Source: Imbricaverruca yamaguchii
Lineage: Eukaryota; Arthropoda; Thecostraca; Neoverrucidae
Assembly: GCA_034440575.1 (NCBI GenBank)
Contig: JAOTOL010000873.1
Coordinates: 62,001-126,000, forward strand
Direction: 5' to 3'
DNA length: 64,000 nucleotides
Part shown: piece after piece, positions 1 to 12,738 of the stretch
Layout of the letters: every line of letters begins with the position of its first letter
Numbering within the stretch: position 1 is the first letter of the stretch
The notes under the pieces: model-generated
Databases searched by the model: none
What the model was told of the DNA's origin: nothing
What the model saw: only the letters and a program-made list of their open reading frames with translations
Made by a program: the position numbers and the translations under genes

Positions 1-289
1 CGGCGTGCATCGGGACAATATCTCAGCATATCCCCCGCGGCCGGCAACGGCGCCGGCATCACCGCGGGCAGAGTGGGCGGAGCGGGCAGAGTGGGCGGAG
101 CGGGGCACTTCCGCGCCCACGGCCGCCCGTCTCGTGCCCACTCTGCCCGGCGGCGGTGCCGGGCCGGCCACGCGCGCGGCGCCGGCCGGTGCCAAACAGG
201 TGCGCGGCGTGCCAAACAGGCGAAGGGCGGCAGAGCGCGTGCCAGACGGATGAAGGGCGGCTGAGCGCGTGCCGACAAGCGGCGCCGTC

Positions 290-690
290 CGGAGTGCACG
301 GCAGCCCACAGGTGGGTTGCCGTCTCCTGGCCGATCCAGCGGTAGGGGTGGGGGGCACATTCCGAACATAGTGGGACACCGTCACCGGTGGGTTACCGTC
401 CCCTGGCTGATGCAGCGTGTGGAGGGGGGGGCAGGGTCACATTCCGAGCATGGTGTGTCACCGTCACAAGTAGGTCATCGTCCCCTGGCCGATCCAGGGG
501 AGGGAGGGGGCGTGGGTATGGTCACATTCAGAGCATAGTGGGTCACTGTCACAGGTGGGTTACCGTTCTCTGGCAGATACAGCGGGAGGGGGGCAGGGTC
601 ACATTCCGAACATAGTGGGTCACCGTCATAGGTGAGTTGCCGTCCTCTGGCAGATTCAGCGGAGGGGAGATGGACAGGGGAACACTCCGA
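290..690. repeat. Minisatellite, about 80-95 bp unit, five diverged copies
   Basis: Copies of a unit containing ggtgggttaccgtcccctgg, then a G-rich stretch, then cacattccgaacatagtggg. The first 290 bases are GC-rich with short gtgggcggagcgggcaga repeats near 60-105 and no supportable gene. Confidence 0.8.
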
Positions 691-1129
691 CAATGCGCTC
701 ACCTCAAAGCGGCCGAAGGAGAGCTTCCATAATCAGCCGACATCTCGGAATGCAGACATGCCACGCGAAACATCCTCCAAAACGACTCTGGAGCACACTG
801 CAATCCCATACGCTGCAAACAGCACACTGGAATCACATACGCTCGAAAACAACGGAGAAATCGTCTCCACTTTGCTTCCCCACGCAGCACCCTCGGGCGA
901 AGTTGAGTATGAGCCCGCGTGATTGTCGGTCAGCCGGCCAGGTCATTGACCCGACTTACGGCCAGGTACAGTGGAGCAGTTCTGCGCCCCGCGGCGCCGA
1001 CTAAACACGAGCCGTCCACGTGGCCCGACGGCGACTTGTTCCGGTGTTGGCCCGCCACCAGTGGCGCGACGGTCACCAGTGTTTTCACGGGACGGGAAAG
1101 CCGGCTGAGGAGCTGAGGTGATCGCCAGC

Positions 1130-1440
1130 AGTGGTGGGCAGCCTGGTCACCTGCCGTAGTGGACAGCCTGATGGCCTGGTTTGGTGGACAGCCTGATAGC
1201 CTGGTTTGGTGGACAGCCTGATCACCTACTGTAGTAAATAACCTGATCGCCTGCATTAGTGTACAGCCTGATAGCCTGGTTTGGTGGACAGACTGATCAC
1301 CTACTGTAGCAAATAGCCTGATCACCTGCCGCAGTGTGCAGCCTGACAGCCTGGTTTGGTGGACAGCCTGATCACCTGTCGTAGTAACTAGCCTGACCAC
1401 CTGCCCCGGTTCACAGCTTGGTCACCAGCTGAGACAGCCA
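1130..1440. repeat. Short minisatellite (tggacagcctgatcacctg)
   Basis: About a dozen imperfect 24-bp units alternating gtggacagcctgatagcctg and ctgatcacctgccgtagt forms. The flanks 690-1130 and 1440-1750 show no gene I can support. Confidence 0.8.
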
Positions 1441-1756
1441 GCCAGCGATGGACCAGCCGTGGTGGAAAGCCTGTCCGACTCCGCGCCGCATTACGGCACA
1501 CAGGACGGCCCTCCGGGCGTGTCAGCGGAGCGACACGCCCGCAACGCTCCAACTGACCCCGGTCGTCAGTCTCGCCCGTTGACACCGCGCGCCGCTGGTC
1601 CAGCTGGTCGACAGCGTCACACTGACGACAGGCGACCGCGCGGCCGTAACGGCCCGGGCGCGTGTCGACACTCGCAGGTCGTCGCCACGCCAGGTGAGAG
1701 GTGCCGAGGCGTGGCGGCCGGCGGCCGGCGTCCAGCACGCGCACGTGTCATCGCCG

Positions 1757-2165
1757 CCCTGTAAATACACCCGGCCGGGGACAGAGGCGCGGCCTGATGC
1801 CTCGCCACCCCATCAATACACCCGGCCGGGGGCGCGGCCCGAGGCCTCGCCACCCCATCAATACACCCGGCCGGGGACGGAGGCGCGGCCCGAGGCCTCG
1901 CCACCCCATCAATACACCCGGCCGGGGACGGAGGCGCGGCCCGAGGCCTCGCCACCCCATCAATACACCCGGCCGGGGACGGAGGCCGCCACCCTATCCA
2001 TACACCCGGCCGGAGGCCGGCCCGGGCCTCGCCACCCCATAAATACACCCGGCCGGGGACGGCGGCCCGAGGCCTCGCCACCCTATCAATACACCCGGCC
2101 GGGGACAGCGGCGCGGCCCGAGGCCTCGCCACCCATCAATACACCCGGCCGGGGACAGCGGCCCG
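1757..2165. repeat. 51-bp minisatellite
   Basis: Around nine copies of a unit with aatacacccggccggggacg and gcggcccgaggcctcgccac. Several units have small deletions, so the long open frames across it are by-products of the repeat. Confidence 0.9.
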
Positions 2166-3495
2166 GCCGCGGGCCATTAACCCGAGCCCGTGACGCCCCC
2201 GACGTGCGTGACGCGGCGCCGGCGTCACGTCCACTGCCGACGGGTGTCACGGCCTGATCGAGCGTCGGCGGCGACTGACGTCACCGCTCGACGCTTCGGC
2301 TGTGACTATTAACGGCACGGCCTGGTGGGAGGTCAGCGTGCTGTTTTGCACGCGCGCCTTCAGACGTGAGGAACTCGCGTGGCTGCAGGGGTGGCTTTCG
2401 GTCATGTGTTCAGGCGGTGGCTTTCGTCTCACTATCCGAAAGTTTTGGGATGGGGTTTCACCCGGCGCTATTTTTCCCCCCCCCCCAACCGGGGGGAAAA
2501 AGGGGGGAGAAAATCGAAAACAAAAGAAAAAAAGTAAAAAAAAAAAAAAAAAAAAATCGGTCATGCTGCACGTGTCCGAGCCGTAACTTCCAGCTTCCGG
2601 AACACCGCGCACCTCAGCGCTATCATGCCACTGTTGTTTTTTTGTATCGTGCATATTCGCGATGACATTTTATGTTGCACATTAGTGCACTGCTGTAACG
2701 TGTGTGTGTGTGTGATTTTATGCAGGTTGCACATTTAGCGCCCACTGCTGTAACGGAAACTAAAAATACACTACTCCAGACAATCCGAAATCGTTACATT
2801 ACATTACAAATAATAAGGCACAACAACTTTTGGGTAAGCGCTCAGTTTGGCCTAGGAGCAATGAGTAAGGATATGCCAACTTACACTATGATTCGCACTC
2901 ATGGAAGAAATGATGGTGACGTCACGTTCAACATATGCGGTTTCGACTCGAGAATAGTCAGATTTTATTTTACAGACTCTGTGCAGTTTTGTGCGGTTTT
3001 ATGATACGGAAATGTCTGGTTTTGCGCGGTTATCATGCGGTCTTTAATCATGACTGTCTGACTCGGTTCTGTCAACCGGAATTGTCGCGGTGCAGTGTTC
3101 TTAAAAACCGTCGTGGTCCTGTGGGAAAATTAACCACCGTACAACTTAAGAACTTTAACCCCAAAACAATTGCTACATCGCTTTCAAACCCGACAAACGC
3201 TACTTGATAAACGCACGATATGTGAAAGAAATAGCTTGCATGTTAAGTTCACAGGTTAGTGTTAGCATGCGAGGCTACGCCATCTCCCCACCATGTTGGC
3301 TCACAATTACGTTGATCTACTTAATAACAGCCGATCGAAGCAGATCAAATCGAAATTGGCTTATGGTGCACCTAGATAGAATAGTCGTGGGCGGATTCGG
3401 CCTGGGTCACGGATGTATATAAATTTGCATTTTGAGGAAGTTGTCTAGACATGACCTTCCACTAATACATGTAGTTGTAGAAGGTGATGCATATG
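2166..3495. other. No gene seen
   Basis: Mixed-composition sequence with no recognisable gene. It holds a small palindrome at about 2467-2503 (tttttccccccc against ggggggaaaaa), an A-rich run at 2512-2557 and a short (TG)n near 2700. Confidence 0.5.
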
Positions 3496-3498
3496 TAA

Positions 3499-3499
3499 G

Positions 3500-3537
<38 letters not shown>

Positions 3538-3539
3538 TA

Positions 3540-3585
<46 letters not shown>
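3499..3585. repeat. (TA)n microsatellite
   Basis: An almost pure TA dinucleotide tract with one short interruption near 3533. Confidence 0.97.
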
Positions 3586-3588
<3 letters not shown>

Positions 3589-3902
3589 TGCATATGCTAC
3601 CCGACACATTTAGACGCTGATGGTTGTCCGCCTCCTTCAGCATCAGTCTGGGTAGATTGGCAGTAACACCTACAGATGCATAGCTGGCGGACAGCTGTGT
3701 CTACACATACAGCTGCGACGACAACCCATCCGTCGGGACGGTGTGCACAGCTGATACATCTTTGTGCCAAGACGTAGAGCGCGTGCCGACTTCACCCGAG
3801 CCGTTCCCTGACGCGTCCTACCAGAGCGATGCGTCTTGTTTGTTATGCGCTCACGGAGCGCCACGGCAGCGTCAACATGTAGGTTGAACACTCGGTGCGT
3901 CC

Positions 3903-5012
3903 ACAGGTGCTGGGGACGGCTGACGTGGTGGCAGATGCTGGGGACGGCTGATGTGGTGGCAGATGCTGGGGACGGCTGATGTGGTGGCAGATGCTGGGGA
4001 CGGCTGATGTGGTGGCAGATGCTGGGGACGGCTGATGTGGTGGCAGATGCTGGGGACGGCTGATGTGGTGGCAGATGCTAGGGACGGCTGATGTGGTGGC
4101 AGATGCTGGGGACGGCTGATGTGGTCACAGATGCTGGGGACGGCTGATGTGGTGGCAGATGCTGGGGACGGCTGATGTGGTGGCAGATGCTGGGGACGGC
4201 TGATGTGGTGACAGATGCTGGGGACGGCTGATGTGGTGGCAGATGCTGGGGACGGCTGACGTGGTGGCAGATGCTGGGGACGGCTGATGTGGTCGCAGAT
4301 GCTGGGGACGGCTGATGTGGTGGCAGATGCTGGGGACGGCTGATGTGGTGGCAGATGCTGGGGACGGCTGATGTGGTGGGTGATGCTGGGGACGGCTGAT
4401 GTGGTCACAGATGCTGGGGACGGCTGATGTGGTGGCAGATGCTGGGGACGGCTGATGTGGTGGGTGATGCTGGGGAGGTGATGTGGTCACAGATGCTGGG
4501 GACGGCTGATGTGGTGGCAGATGCTGGGGACGGCTGATGTGGTGGCAGATGCTGGGGACGGCTGATGTGGTGGCAGATGCTGGGGACGGCTGATGTGGTG
4601 GCAGATGCTGGGGACGGCTGATGTGGTGGGCGATGCTGGGGACGGCTGGTGGCAGATGCTGGGGACGGCTGATGTGTGGCGATGGGCGGTTTTTGTGTAG
4701 GAGGCGAGTTGCTGGGGACGGCTGTGTGGTGGAGATGGGGGCGGCTGATGTGGTGGCAGATGCTGGGGCGGCTGATGTGGTGGCAGATGCTGGGACGGCT
4801 GATGTGGTGGCAGATGCTGGGGACGCTGTGGTGGCGTGCTGGGGACGACTGATGGGTGGCTGCTGGGGCTGATGTGGTGGCAGATGCTGGGGACGGCTGA
4901 TGTGGTCACAGATGCTGGGGACGGCTGATGTGGTGGCAGATGCTGGGGACGGCTGACGTGGTGACAAATGCTGGGGACGGCTGATGTGGTGGCAGATGCT
5001 GGGGACGACTCG
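3903..5012. repeat. 28-bp minisatellite, about 39 copies
   Basis: The unit is gtggtggcagatgctgggga followed by cggctgat. It is nearly perfect up to about 4640 and more decayed from there to 4870. It is transcription-neutral as far as can be seen; the 302-codon antisense frame over it is a repeat artefact. Confidence 0.95.
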
Positions 5013-5700
5013 ATTTGTCTTGTCTGCTGACATTTCTGCTTCAACTTGAACAATTTAAAGGCTTCAATAACTGCATATCAGCACACAAGTAATGAGTATA
5101 ATGCCATAACCTAACCCATACAATGTGAATATAATGTAGCATAATACAAAATACCACAGTATAGCTTAACATAGCCTCATCTAGCCTATCACAACATAAC
5201 CGGAACAACCAGAATCGCTTCATACCAGCCTCTCCGTCTTGATGCCATAAAATCTTAACAACATCGTTAGCGCTGCCGTGAGCGCTAACAGGATCGCACA
5301 TAATTTCCGGCCGCGATGAAATTTTCAGCCGAGTATGGTTGCGGGCAGATTCTCAGTGTAGGGAATGAATGTGGCATAAAACCGGAAGCTTAGCGTTTTC
5401 GACTTGAGTGTTGAATCGACTGTAAGAAACGTTGAATTTATTATTGATCACGTCTCTAAAACACCAGGTACAATAATAAGCTATGTATTGGCTATAATGG
5501 CAGAGGCGCTCCAAAAAGTGTGGGGACGCAAAATCCACTTTGAGCTTGGTTCTCGCCATGCATCGCCATAAAATCAACGTTAAGCTGTCGTGAAAGGTTT
5601 CGGGGAAGTGCATGCCCCCATGCCCCCTGTTCCCACACCTATGCATATTTGCACAGTAAATGTTATGACCGAGTAGTTCTTTGCCGAATCATCTCCGTAG
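5013..5700. other. No gene seen
   Basis: Unique-looking, AT-leaning sequence without a supportable coding region, RNA gene or mobile element. Confidence 0.45.
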
Positions 5701-6535
5701 CTCGGGACCTCTTTATCCGTCTGAGGCCCGTTGTCAGCTCTGAGCCCCTCTTCATCAGCGTTAGCCAAAGCCGACCCATGACAGCACGTGCGGCCCGGGG
5801 CCCTCACCCGTCGGCTCAGGGCACCCTCCGTCCGAACGGAGTACCTTATTCAAAAGCTTGGGCACCCTCTATCACGCAAGGTGTCTCCTGGGTGGCTTCG
5901 ACTCTTATCGGATCAGGAGTTCTTCATACCGGCTCTGGGCCCTGTCCGACGTCCCGGGGTCCTCCCGAAGCTAGGGATCCTCTCCGTCGGCGCAGGGGCC
6001 CCCATTAGTGATCCAGTGCCCCCTTTGTCAGGCCGGAGGCCCCTTTTCAACTGGGTGGGCCCCTCCATCAGGCAAGGCGCCATGTACGGCTTGGACTTCA
6101 TCCGTCGGTCCAAAGGTTAATTTTGACGGCTAGAGGTCCTTTCCGTCGTCTCAGGGTCCCTCATGCCTTTGCCGGCAAGCCGGATGCCCCTTTCTAAAAT
6201 TACTTGGCCCTGTCCATCAGGTCAGAGGCCATTTATTCGGCTTGGCCTGTGCCATCAATTCAGGGCCCCTCAATACTGACTTGGGGCCCTTCCAATCATC
6301 CGGGACCACCTCTGTCGATCTAAAAGCCCTTCACGTTAGCCCAATCAGGGGCCTTCAACATCTTCCCGAAGGCACTCCCCGTTGACTCGGGGCTCTCTTC
6401 GTAAACCATACATCCTTTCTGTCAGCCCGGGGCCGCTTTCGTCGGTCCAGGGGCCCTACACTCCGGCCGGCCTGCACCGACGCTTTGAGGGCCACCTCCG
6501 ACCCTCCAGGGGCGGCTGCCACCTCCCCTTGGTTA
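5700..6535. repeat. Decayed minisatellite with GGGCCC-spaced units
   Basis: Irregular units of about 27-55 bp around a core like ccgtcggctcaggggccc. The right edge (ggcggctgccacctcccctt ggttacgcc, read on the - strand) resembles the edge of a dispersed repeat of other invertebrates. Divergence between units is high, so the array is old. Confidence 0.6.
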
Positions 6536-7077
6536 CGCCACTGCTTGTCCATGACATCTTAGTTCATGGAAGTATTGCGTTTCTCATTCACATAAACATC
6601 GGACGCTGCCACAACACCTGCTGACCCCGCAGTTGCTCTGTTAACGCAAACCCCGTCAACGATCTGACAACACTGGTTTCATCCAATTGGTCATGTTCAG
6701 ATAACTCTAAGCCAATCAACAGCCTGCCTACTGTCAGCAAGAGTTGACAGCAACGCTGCAAGCGCACAGGACTGGTTTCGTCATTCCGCGATTCCGCTCA
6801 TCATTCTTGCTCGACAATTCTGGTGTGGCCTTTTCTATAGCATTGGTGCAGTCTCTTTTTGGCGGTTGCCTGCGGCGGAAGATATAGAGAATTGAGGGCT
6901 TGAATATGCGCAAAATTTGAAATATTCATGACTGTCGCATTTATTTTTTGGGATTGCTTCAGACATAAAACAAATTTGGTGACTTGATGCATCCTTAGAT
7001 ATACATGTGAGTTGTTATGCCAGCTCCAATTGTGCATATTGTCATTTGAAATCATGGTGCCAAGGTACTTAGCAGTT

Positions 7078-7180
7078 CCAGTGGTAGGTACCTACTACCT
7101 ACCTGGGTAGGTTCCAAAGTACATACCCATGTAGGTGCCTACCTATGTACCTACATTACATTACAAGGTAGGTAGGTAAG
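7078..7180. repeat. Palindromic GTAGGTAC simple repeat
   Basis: Runs of ggtaggtacctacc-type sequence that are self-complementary. Related short stretches occur at 7900-7935 and 8268-8286. The rest of 6540-7370 shows no gene. Confidence 0.8.
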
Positions 7181-7389
7181 GGAAGAAGGGGTGTATCTGA
7201 ACATGTTCTGTTTCCCGAACACCTACCTTTGGATGCCTCCCACATTATGCTTGGCACATAAATAACAAAAAGATGAAGGTCTCTACCAAAATATGAAGGT
7301 CTGATTGCATGGTTAAGCAAATTATTTGTGTATGCATCTAGTGAATTTCACAGGCACTATTTTAGGCTTCCAAGAGCAGGCCTAAGGGG

Positions 7390-7543
7390 CCGAGTAGCCT
7401 AGGGGTAAGTTGCTTGTCTTACAATAGAAAGGTTGTGAGTTTGAGTCTCACCTGTCACTACTCATCGCCTGCCACCAATCAGTGTGAGAGATTGGCAACA
7501 CTACATGACTCAACAGTTGATGTGTCGTAAAACCAATAACTAA
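7390..7543 (+). mobile_element. tRNA-derived SINE (Val-like head) with 20-bp TSD
   Basis: The 154-bp element has A-box-like and B-box-like (ggttgtgagtttgagtctc) promoter regions, a shared body (gtgagagattggcaacacta) and the 3' end gttgatgtgtcgtaaaacca. It is flanked by perfect 20-bp duplications, CCAAGAGCAGGCCTAAGGGG, at 7370-7389 and 7544-7563. Confidence 0.93.
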
Positions 7544-8139
7544 CCAAGAGCAGGCCTAAGGGGATCATAAGGAGGTGACTCAATATTTTTTTGCCAATTA
7601 CATCAGCATTTTTAGTGGCTACTAATAGCTTGCAGTGCATCAGCTAGAGTGAGTTAATCCTGCACAACATTCGTGTTCACAATGTGGCATACCTCTGGAA
7701 AACAATTATCTTTATGGAAGTTGCTCATTATAAGTGGTTAGAGGATTTTCATTGGAAGGAACTGTTTGAATATGGATAGCTTGCTCATTTTGTGTGCAGT
7801 AAACACAGCACAATTACTGGTTCAGCCTTAAATAAGCAGCAGCACAGCTATTTGTTTCATGCTGCCTTAAGTGTTCAGAAATCACCCCTCTTCCCCAAGG
7901 TACCTAAGTAGGTAGGTACCTACATACCTTGCTAGAAACCTGCCTCCTGACTATTGATTGTTGCATTCATTGCTATTGATGCTAAATATCAATGTTACTT
8001 ACACATAATAACATGGGGTATTTAATTACACATCCATTTGGAATTGCATATATCATCCAAACAAAACTGGTGACATGCTGCCAGCATGTTCAGGTGTGAT
8101 TACCTAGTAGTGAGTTTCAATTTTACTCCTTCAATTTAG

Positions 8140-8195
8140 ATGGGTGTTAAATGACCTTGTAGTCAGCGCACCCTTAAGCCCAAATAATCAATCAA
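8140..8195 (+). mobile_element. LINE 3'-hairpin micro-insertion (56 bp) with 13-bp TSD
   Basis: It consists only of a stem-loop (GGGTGT...TGACC...GTCA...GCACCC) and the tail cccaaataatcaatcaa. Duplications TCCTTCAATTTAG lie at 8127-8139 and 8196-8208. It has the same 3' end as the I/Jockey-like LINE at 57094-57160. Confidence 0.85.
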
Positions 8196-8669
8196 TCCTT
8201 CAATTTAGGAGAAGGCAAATTTGTCTGATAAATGAATGACTGATTAATGAATTAATTACAATGGGATATGTAGGTAGGTACCTACTTAGTAATGCCATAT
8301 TTATTGGCATGGCACTGGGCATTTTAATTGAAAGTGCTTATTTTACAGACAGAACCATGCTTTGCTTGTTTCATTGCATTGGAGGAAAGCTTACTTTTGG
8401 TCAAATATGGCATTTCAAGAAGAAATTGTACAAATACATTTCTGGCCTCAAGGCTATGTTATTATGAATGTTTTTTACTGATGTAATTATATGAGTTTGA
8501 TCTTCACATCCTCATAATCCTAACATCAAAATTATTAAAATAGCATTGAAGGAAAACAACAGAATAAATACATCTTTGGCAATGCAGATTCATGTTATCC
8601 TTCCTTCTTCCATAACAAAGTTCAATCTGTGTGAAGAAAAGGTATTTGGGTAGTGAATATATTGAAGAA

Positions 8670-8906
8670 TGATGTTGGATGAATGATTGGAGAAATGCAA
8701 ATTTAGTACCAATTTTCAAAAGGGGAAATTGAAGTGTGTAGGAAACTACAGGCCAGTCAGTTTGACCTCAATAGTTTGCAAGGTATTAGAAGGGTGGTTA
8801 AGCAGTATGTTCAGATTCATCTTGATAGGTACAACCTTGGATACTGGAACCTTAGCAGATACTCAACATGGATTTCAATCTCAAAGGTCTTGTTTAACTA
8901 ACATAT
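8670..8906 (+). mobile_element. Old CR1 LINE (copy B), first fragment
   Basis: Reverse-transcriptase sequence equivalent to about 11382-11605 of the younger copy (GNYRPVSLTSIVCKVLEGW, then TQHGFQSQRSCLTN). It is interrupted at 8906 by the younger CR1 and resumes at 13013. Confidence 0.85.
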
Positions 8907-9020
8907 TGTATTACTGTAACTGTATTACTGTAGATATATTACAGTAGATACTTGTAGGCTTACAAGCTTACAGTAACTAGACTTAGTACTAAGAGTAGAA
9001 AGAAAAAAACAACAACAAAA

Positions 9021-9890
9021 ATGGAAGGAGACTGTGGGAATTGTAAGTGTGTGGGAATCATGGGGACTTGAGTAAGAGGTTAGATATGTTAACGGGGAGG
9101 TGGAGCGCTTGAGTGTTTGGTGGCGGGACCCATCATGGGAGGTGCCAGCCAGGCAACTCGGGTGCCCGAGCGGAGGACTGATGGGAGTTCGGATGGCTTG
9201 GTCCGGGATGGTGGCAGTTGGAAGGTGGCAAGGCGCCATAGCACCCGACTGGCGCTAAGGAAGGTGGACATGGGCGTCCCAATTAAAAATAGGTTTGATG
9301 CACTGGAGGAGAGGGAAGGTAATGATGAGAGGGACGGAGGTGGGGATGACCAGATGGCTGAAGATAGAGATGGGAGAGAGAGGTTTTAGTCATAGGGGAT
9401 TCCAGGGTTCGGTACATGGATCGAACATTTTGTAGCAAGAACCCCAGCAGACGGATGCGTGTTTGCTACCCGGGAGCGCAGGTGAAAGATGTTAGGGATA
9501 GGCTGGAGGGAGTAATGAGGGGAAGTGGAGAGGGTGCAACAGTAATTGTGCAGGTTGGAGTTAACGATGTAGGAAAAAATAATACAGAGGAAACAATGAA
9601 AGCCTATAGGGCTTTGATAGGTAGTTTAGCAGGAAGTAGGAAAAGAGGAGTGGTGACATCCATCCTCCCTATGGTCCATGCAAGCATGGAGTGGTATTCG
9701 AGGGCCATTGGGCTCAATACCAGGGTGGCCAACATTTGTAAGGAGCTTGGGGTGCAGTTCTTGGATTTGTGGGGGAGTTTTGGGGGAGGACGGAGATGTT
9801 TGCTTTAGATGGATTACATCTGAGCAAGAGAGGAGTGGAATTGCTCAGCAATAGGTATGAGGAGGCTCTCAACAGGAAACAGGGAAACTA
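9021..9890 (+). pseudogene. CR1 ORF1 remnant with SGNH-esterase domain
   Basis: It opens MEGDCGNCKCVGIMGT then stops at 9071. Other frames continue a basic region (VPIKNRFDALEE) and, from 9383, an SGNH hydrolase-like domain: VLVIGDSRVRYMDRTF (catalytic Ser block), VIVQVGVNDVGK (third block) and, after a frameshift near 9790, ALDGLHLSKRG (Asp/His block). Esterase-type ORF1 proteins are known in CR1 elements. It is broken by at least two frameshifts or stops. Confidence 0.8.
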
Positions 9891-9944
9891 GGCAGGACAT
9901 GGGGGGATGTAGCTGATAAAGAGAGAAGCATAGCAAGCAATGGA

Positions 9945-12738
9945 AGGAATAATTTATCATGTTTTTATGTCAATGCCAGAAGTGTTAGGAACAAAATTGG
10001 GGAACTGCATGCATATATGTTGTCTGAACAGCTAGATTTGGTGTGCATAACAGAAGCATGGGTTAACGAAAGCATGTTTGGAGACAACTTGCAAGAATTT
10101 GAATTGACAGGCTACAACATGCATGCCTATCAAAGAGAGGCAAGGATAGGAGGTGGCATTCTCTTGTATGTTAGGCAAGTAATGAAATGTCATTCCATAG
10201 AGGATGGAGTACATAGTGCAGGAGTAGAATCTTTGTGGTTAGATATAATTCTGAAGAATGGAACAAAATTTAGGATTGGGGCATTCTATAGACCTCCAGA
10301 CCAGAATGAAAACACTGACAGGCTGATGCAGGAAGAGATAAGTAGGAGAGTACAGGAGAGAACTATTTTGTTGGGGGATTTCAACATAGCAGGATTGGGA
10401 AACAAAACAATAGGTGTAAGCAAATCAGAAAGATGTTTCATGGCTTGTTTTGAGGACAATTTCTTCTTTCAAATGATACACGAGCCTACAAGGGAAAATA
10501 AAATATTAGATCTAGTGCTTACTAATGAGGAAAATTTTGTGCAAAATGTTAACGTAGGAGAGACCTTTGGTAATAGTGATCACAACATTATACGCTTCTC
10601 ATTATATGTTGGAAGGGTAGCAACCAACAGAACATTGATTCCGAATTTTACAAAGGGAATTACAGTGAGTTCAGGAGCTTCCTAAGTGAAATTAATTGGG
10701 AAGTCATATTGAATGGCTTAGATGCTTATGAAATGTGGACAATGATAAAAGATAAGCTATTTCAGGGTCAGGATAGGTTCATTCCCAGTAGGCAAATTAG
10801 ATCAAACAGGGTTAAGCACCCTTCGTGGCTGACTAGGGAAGTTAAGCAATTACTGGACTCAAAGAAACAAGCATTCAAGAAACTAAAAGATACTAACTCT
10901 GGGTTAAACCTAGAATCATATAGAATAGCTAGAAATAAAGTTAGGAGGTGTGTTAGAGCATCTAAAAGACTTGCTGAAATCAACTTTGCTCGAGAATGTT
11001 CAGCAGGTAATGCTAAGAGATTCTTTAGCTTCTATAAATTTAAGGCTAAAAAGTGTAGTGTAGGACCACTGGAGGTAGATGGGGAAATAGTGGTTGATGA
11101 TTGCGACATTGTGGAATCCCTAAGCAAGCAATTCTCATCAGTCTTCACTAAAGATAATTCTGGTACAATAGGAACATCTGTAGGCCATGCCATGGCAGGT
11201 GATATGCTGGAGGATCTTACAATAACTACAGAAGCCGTAGAGAAGCAGTTGCAGAATATAAAACCTAATAAAGCTTCCGGACCAGATGAAATATATGCTA
11301 GGATCTTAGTAGAGTGTGCTAAAGCTTTAGCAACTCCCTAGGTATCATTTTCAGGCGATCTATGGAGTATTCAGAAGTACCTGAAGATTGGAGAAATGCA
11401 AGTGTAGTACCAATTTTCAAAAAGGGAAATAGGAAGAGTGTAGGAAACTACAGGCCAGTCAGTTTGACCTCATTAGTTTGCAAAGTACTAGAAAAGCTGG
11501 TTAAACAGAATGTTCAGATTCATCTTGATAGGCACAACCTTTTAAGGGATACTCAACATGGATTTCGATCTCAAAGGTCTTGTTTAACTAACCTATTGGA
11601 GTTCATTGAGTATGTTACCAAAGAAGTAGACAATGAAAGCAGGATGGATGTTGTGTACTTGGACTTTAGCAAAGCTTTTGATAAAGTTCCACATGGAAGG
11701 TTAATTCATCAATTACAACAACATGGGATTGTAGGAAAAGTTCTACATTGGATTGAAGCATGGTTGCAGGGAAGGAAACAAAGGGTAGTATTGAATGGAT
11801 GTAAATCTGGTTGGAAAGATGTTCTGAGTGGAGTGCCACAGGGCTCTGTTCTAGGGCCCCTCCTCTTTATCATCTTTGTGAACAACATTGAAGTAGGGCT
11901 GAGGAATAGAGTGTTCAAATTTGCTGATGACATCAAGCTGGTAGGAGTGGCTAACAGCAGAGATCAATCTAGTAATATTCAACTAGATTTGGACGACCTA
12001 AAAGAGTGGGCTGATCAATGGCAGATGACTTTCAACTATGATAAGTGTAAGGTTATGCATATAGGGTCTGCAGGCGAGACATTCAGTTATAAAATGGGAG
12101 GGAGGGAACTGGATGTTATTGAAGAGGAAAGGGACTTAGGTGTGTTGGTCTCAAAAGACCTTAAAGCAGAAAAACAATGTATCTCAGCTAGAAATAGGGC
12201 ACTCAGAATGCTGGGACTCATTAATAGAAGTGTGAAATATAAGAGCAGGGAAGTCATGAAAAAGCTGTACTTAGCATATGTGCGGCCCCACTTGGAGTAC
12301 TCTGTACAAGCATGGAGCCCCTACCTAGAAAAGGATATAGATATGTTAGAAAGAGTCCAGCGCAAAGCCACTAGACTCGTCAGTGGATTAAGTAACTTAG
12401 AATATGGAGAAAGGCTTAATGCATTAGATATGTACTCACTCAAGTATAGGAGATTAAGGGGAGACATGATTGAAATGTACAAAATTGTTAGAGGGCTAGA
12501 TCAGGTCAATTTGAATGATGCTCTGCAGTTTAGAGTATCCCATAGGGGTCATCAATTCAGGTTAGACAAAATGAGGTGCAGGACAGTTAAACGACAACAG
12601 GTCTTCAGTCAAAGGGTTGTTGACCAATGGAATAGGCTGCCTGCTGATGCAGTGGGGAGTCCCTCATTGAATGTCTTTAAAAGTAGGGTGGATAATTTTT
12701 TAGACAGGAAAATGTTGTTTTTGAATTCTAACTTGTGA
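9945..12738 (+). pseudogene. CR1 ORF2 (endonuclease-reverse transcriptase), two frameshifts
   Basis: An APE-type endonuclease (NARSVRNK, ITEAWVNE, IGAFYRPP, LLGDFN, GNSDHNIIRF) is followed by a reverse transcriptase (GNYRPVSLTSLVCKVLEK, VYLDFSKAFDKVPH, SGVPQGSVLGPLLF, FKFADDIKL) and a C-terminal region ending NVFKSRVDNFLDRKM. Single-base losses near 10664 and 11335 shift the frame twice. Otherwise the sequence is intact over more than 900 codons. Confidence 0.92.

Noticed and set aside
3432..3620. Short Tyr/Ile-repeat proteins over (TA)n tracts, also at 17548-17833
   Set aside because: They are translations of dinucleotide repeats.
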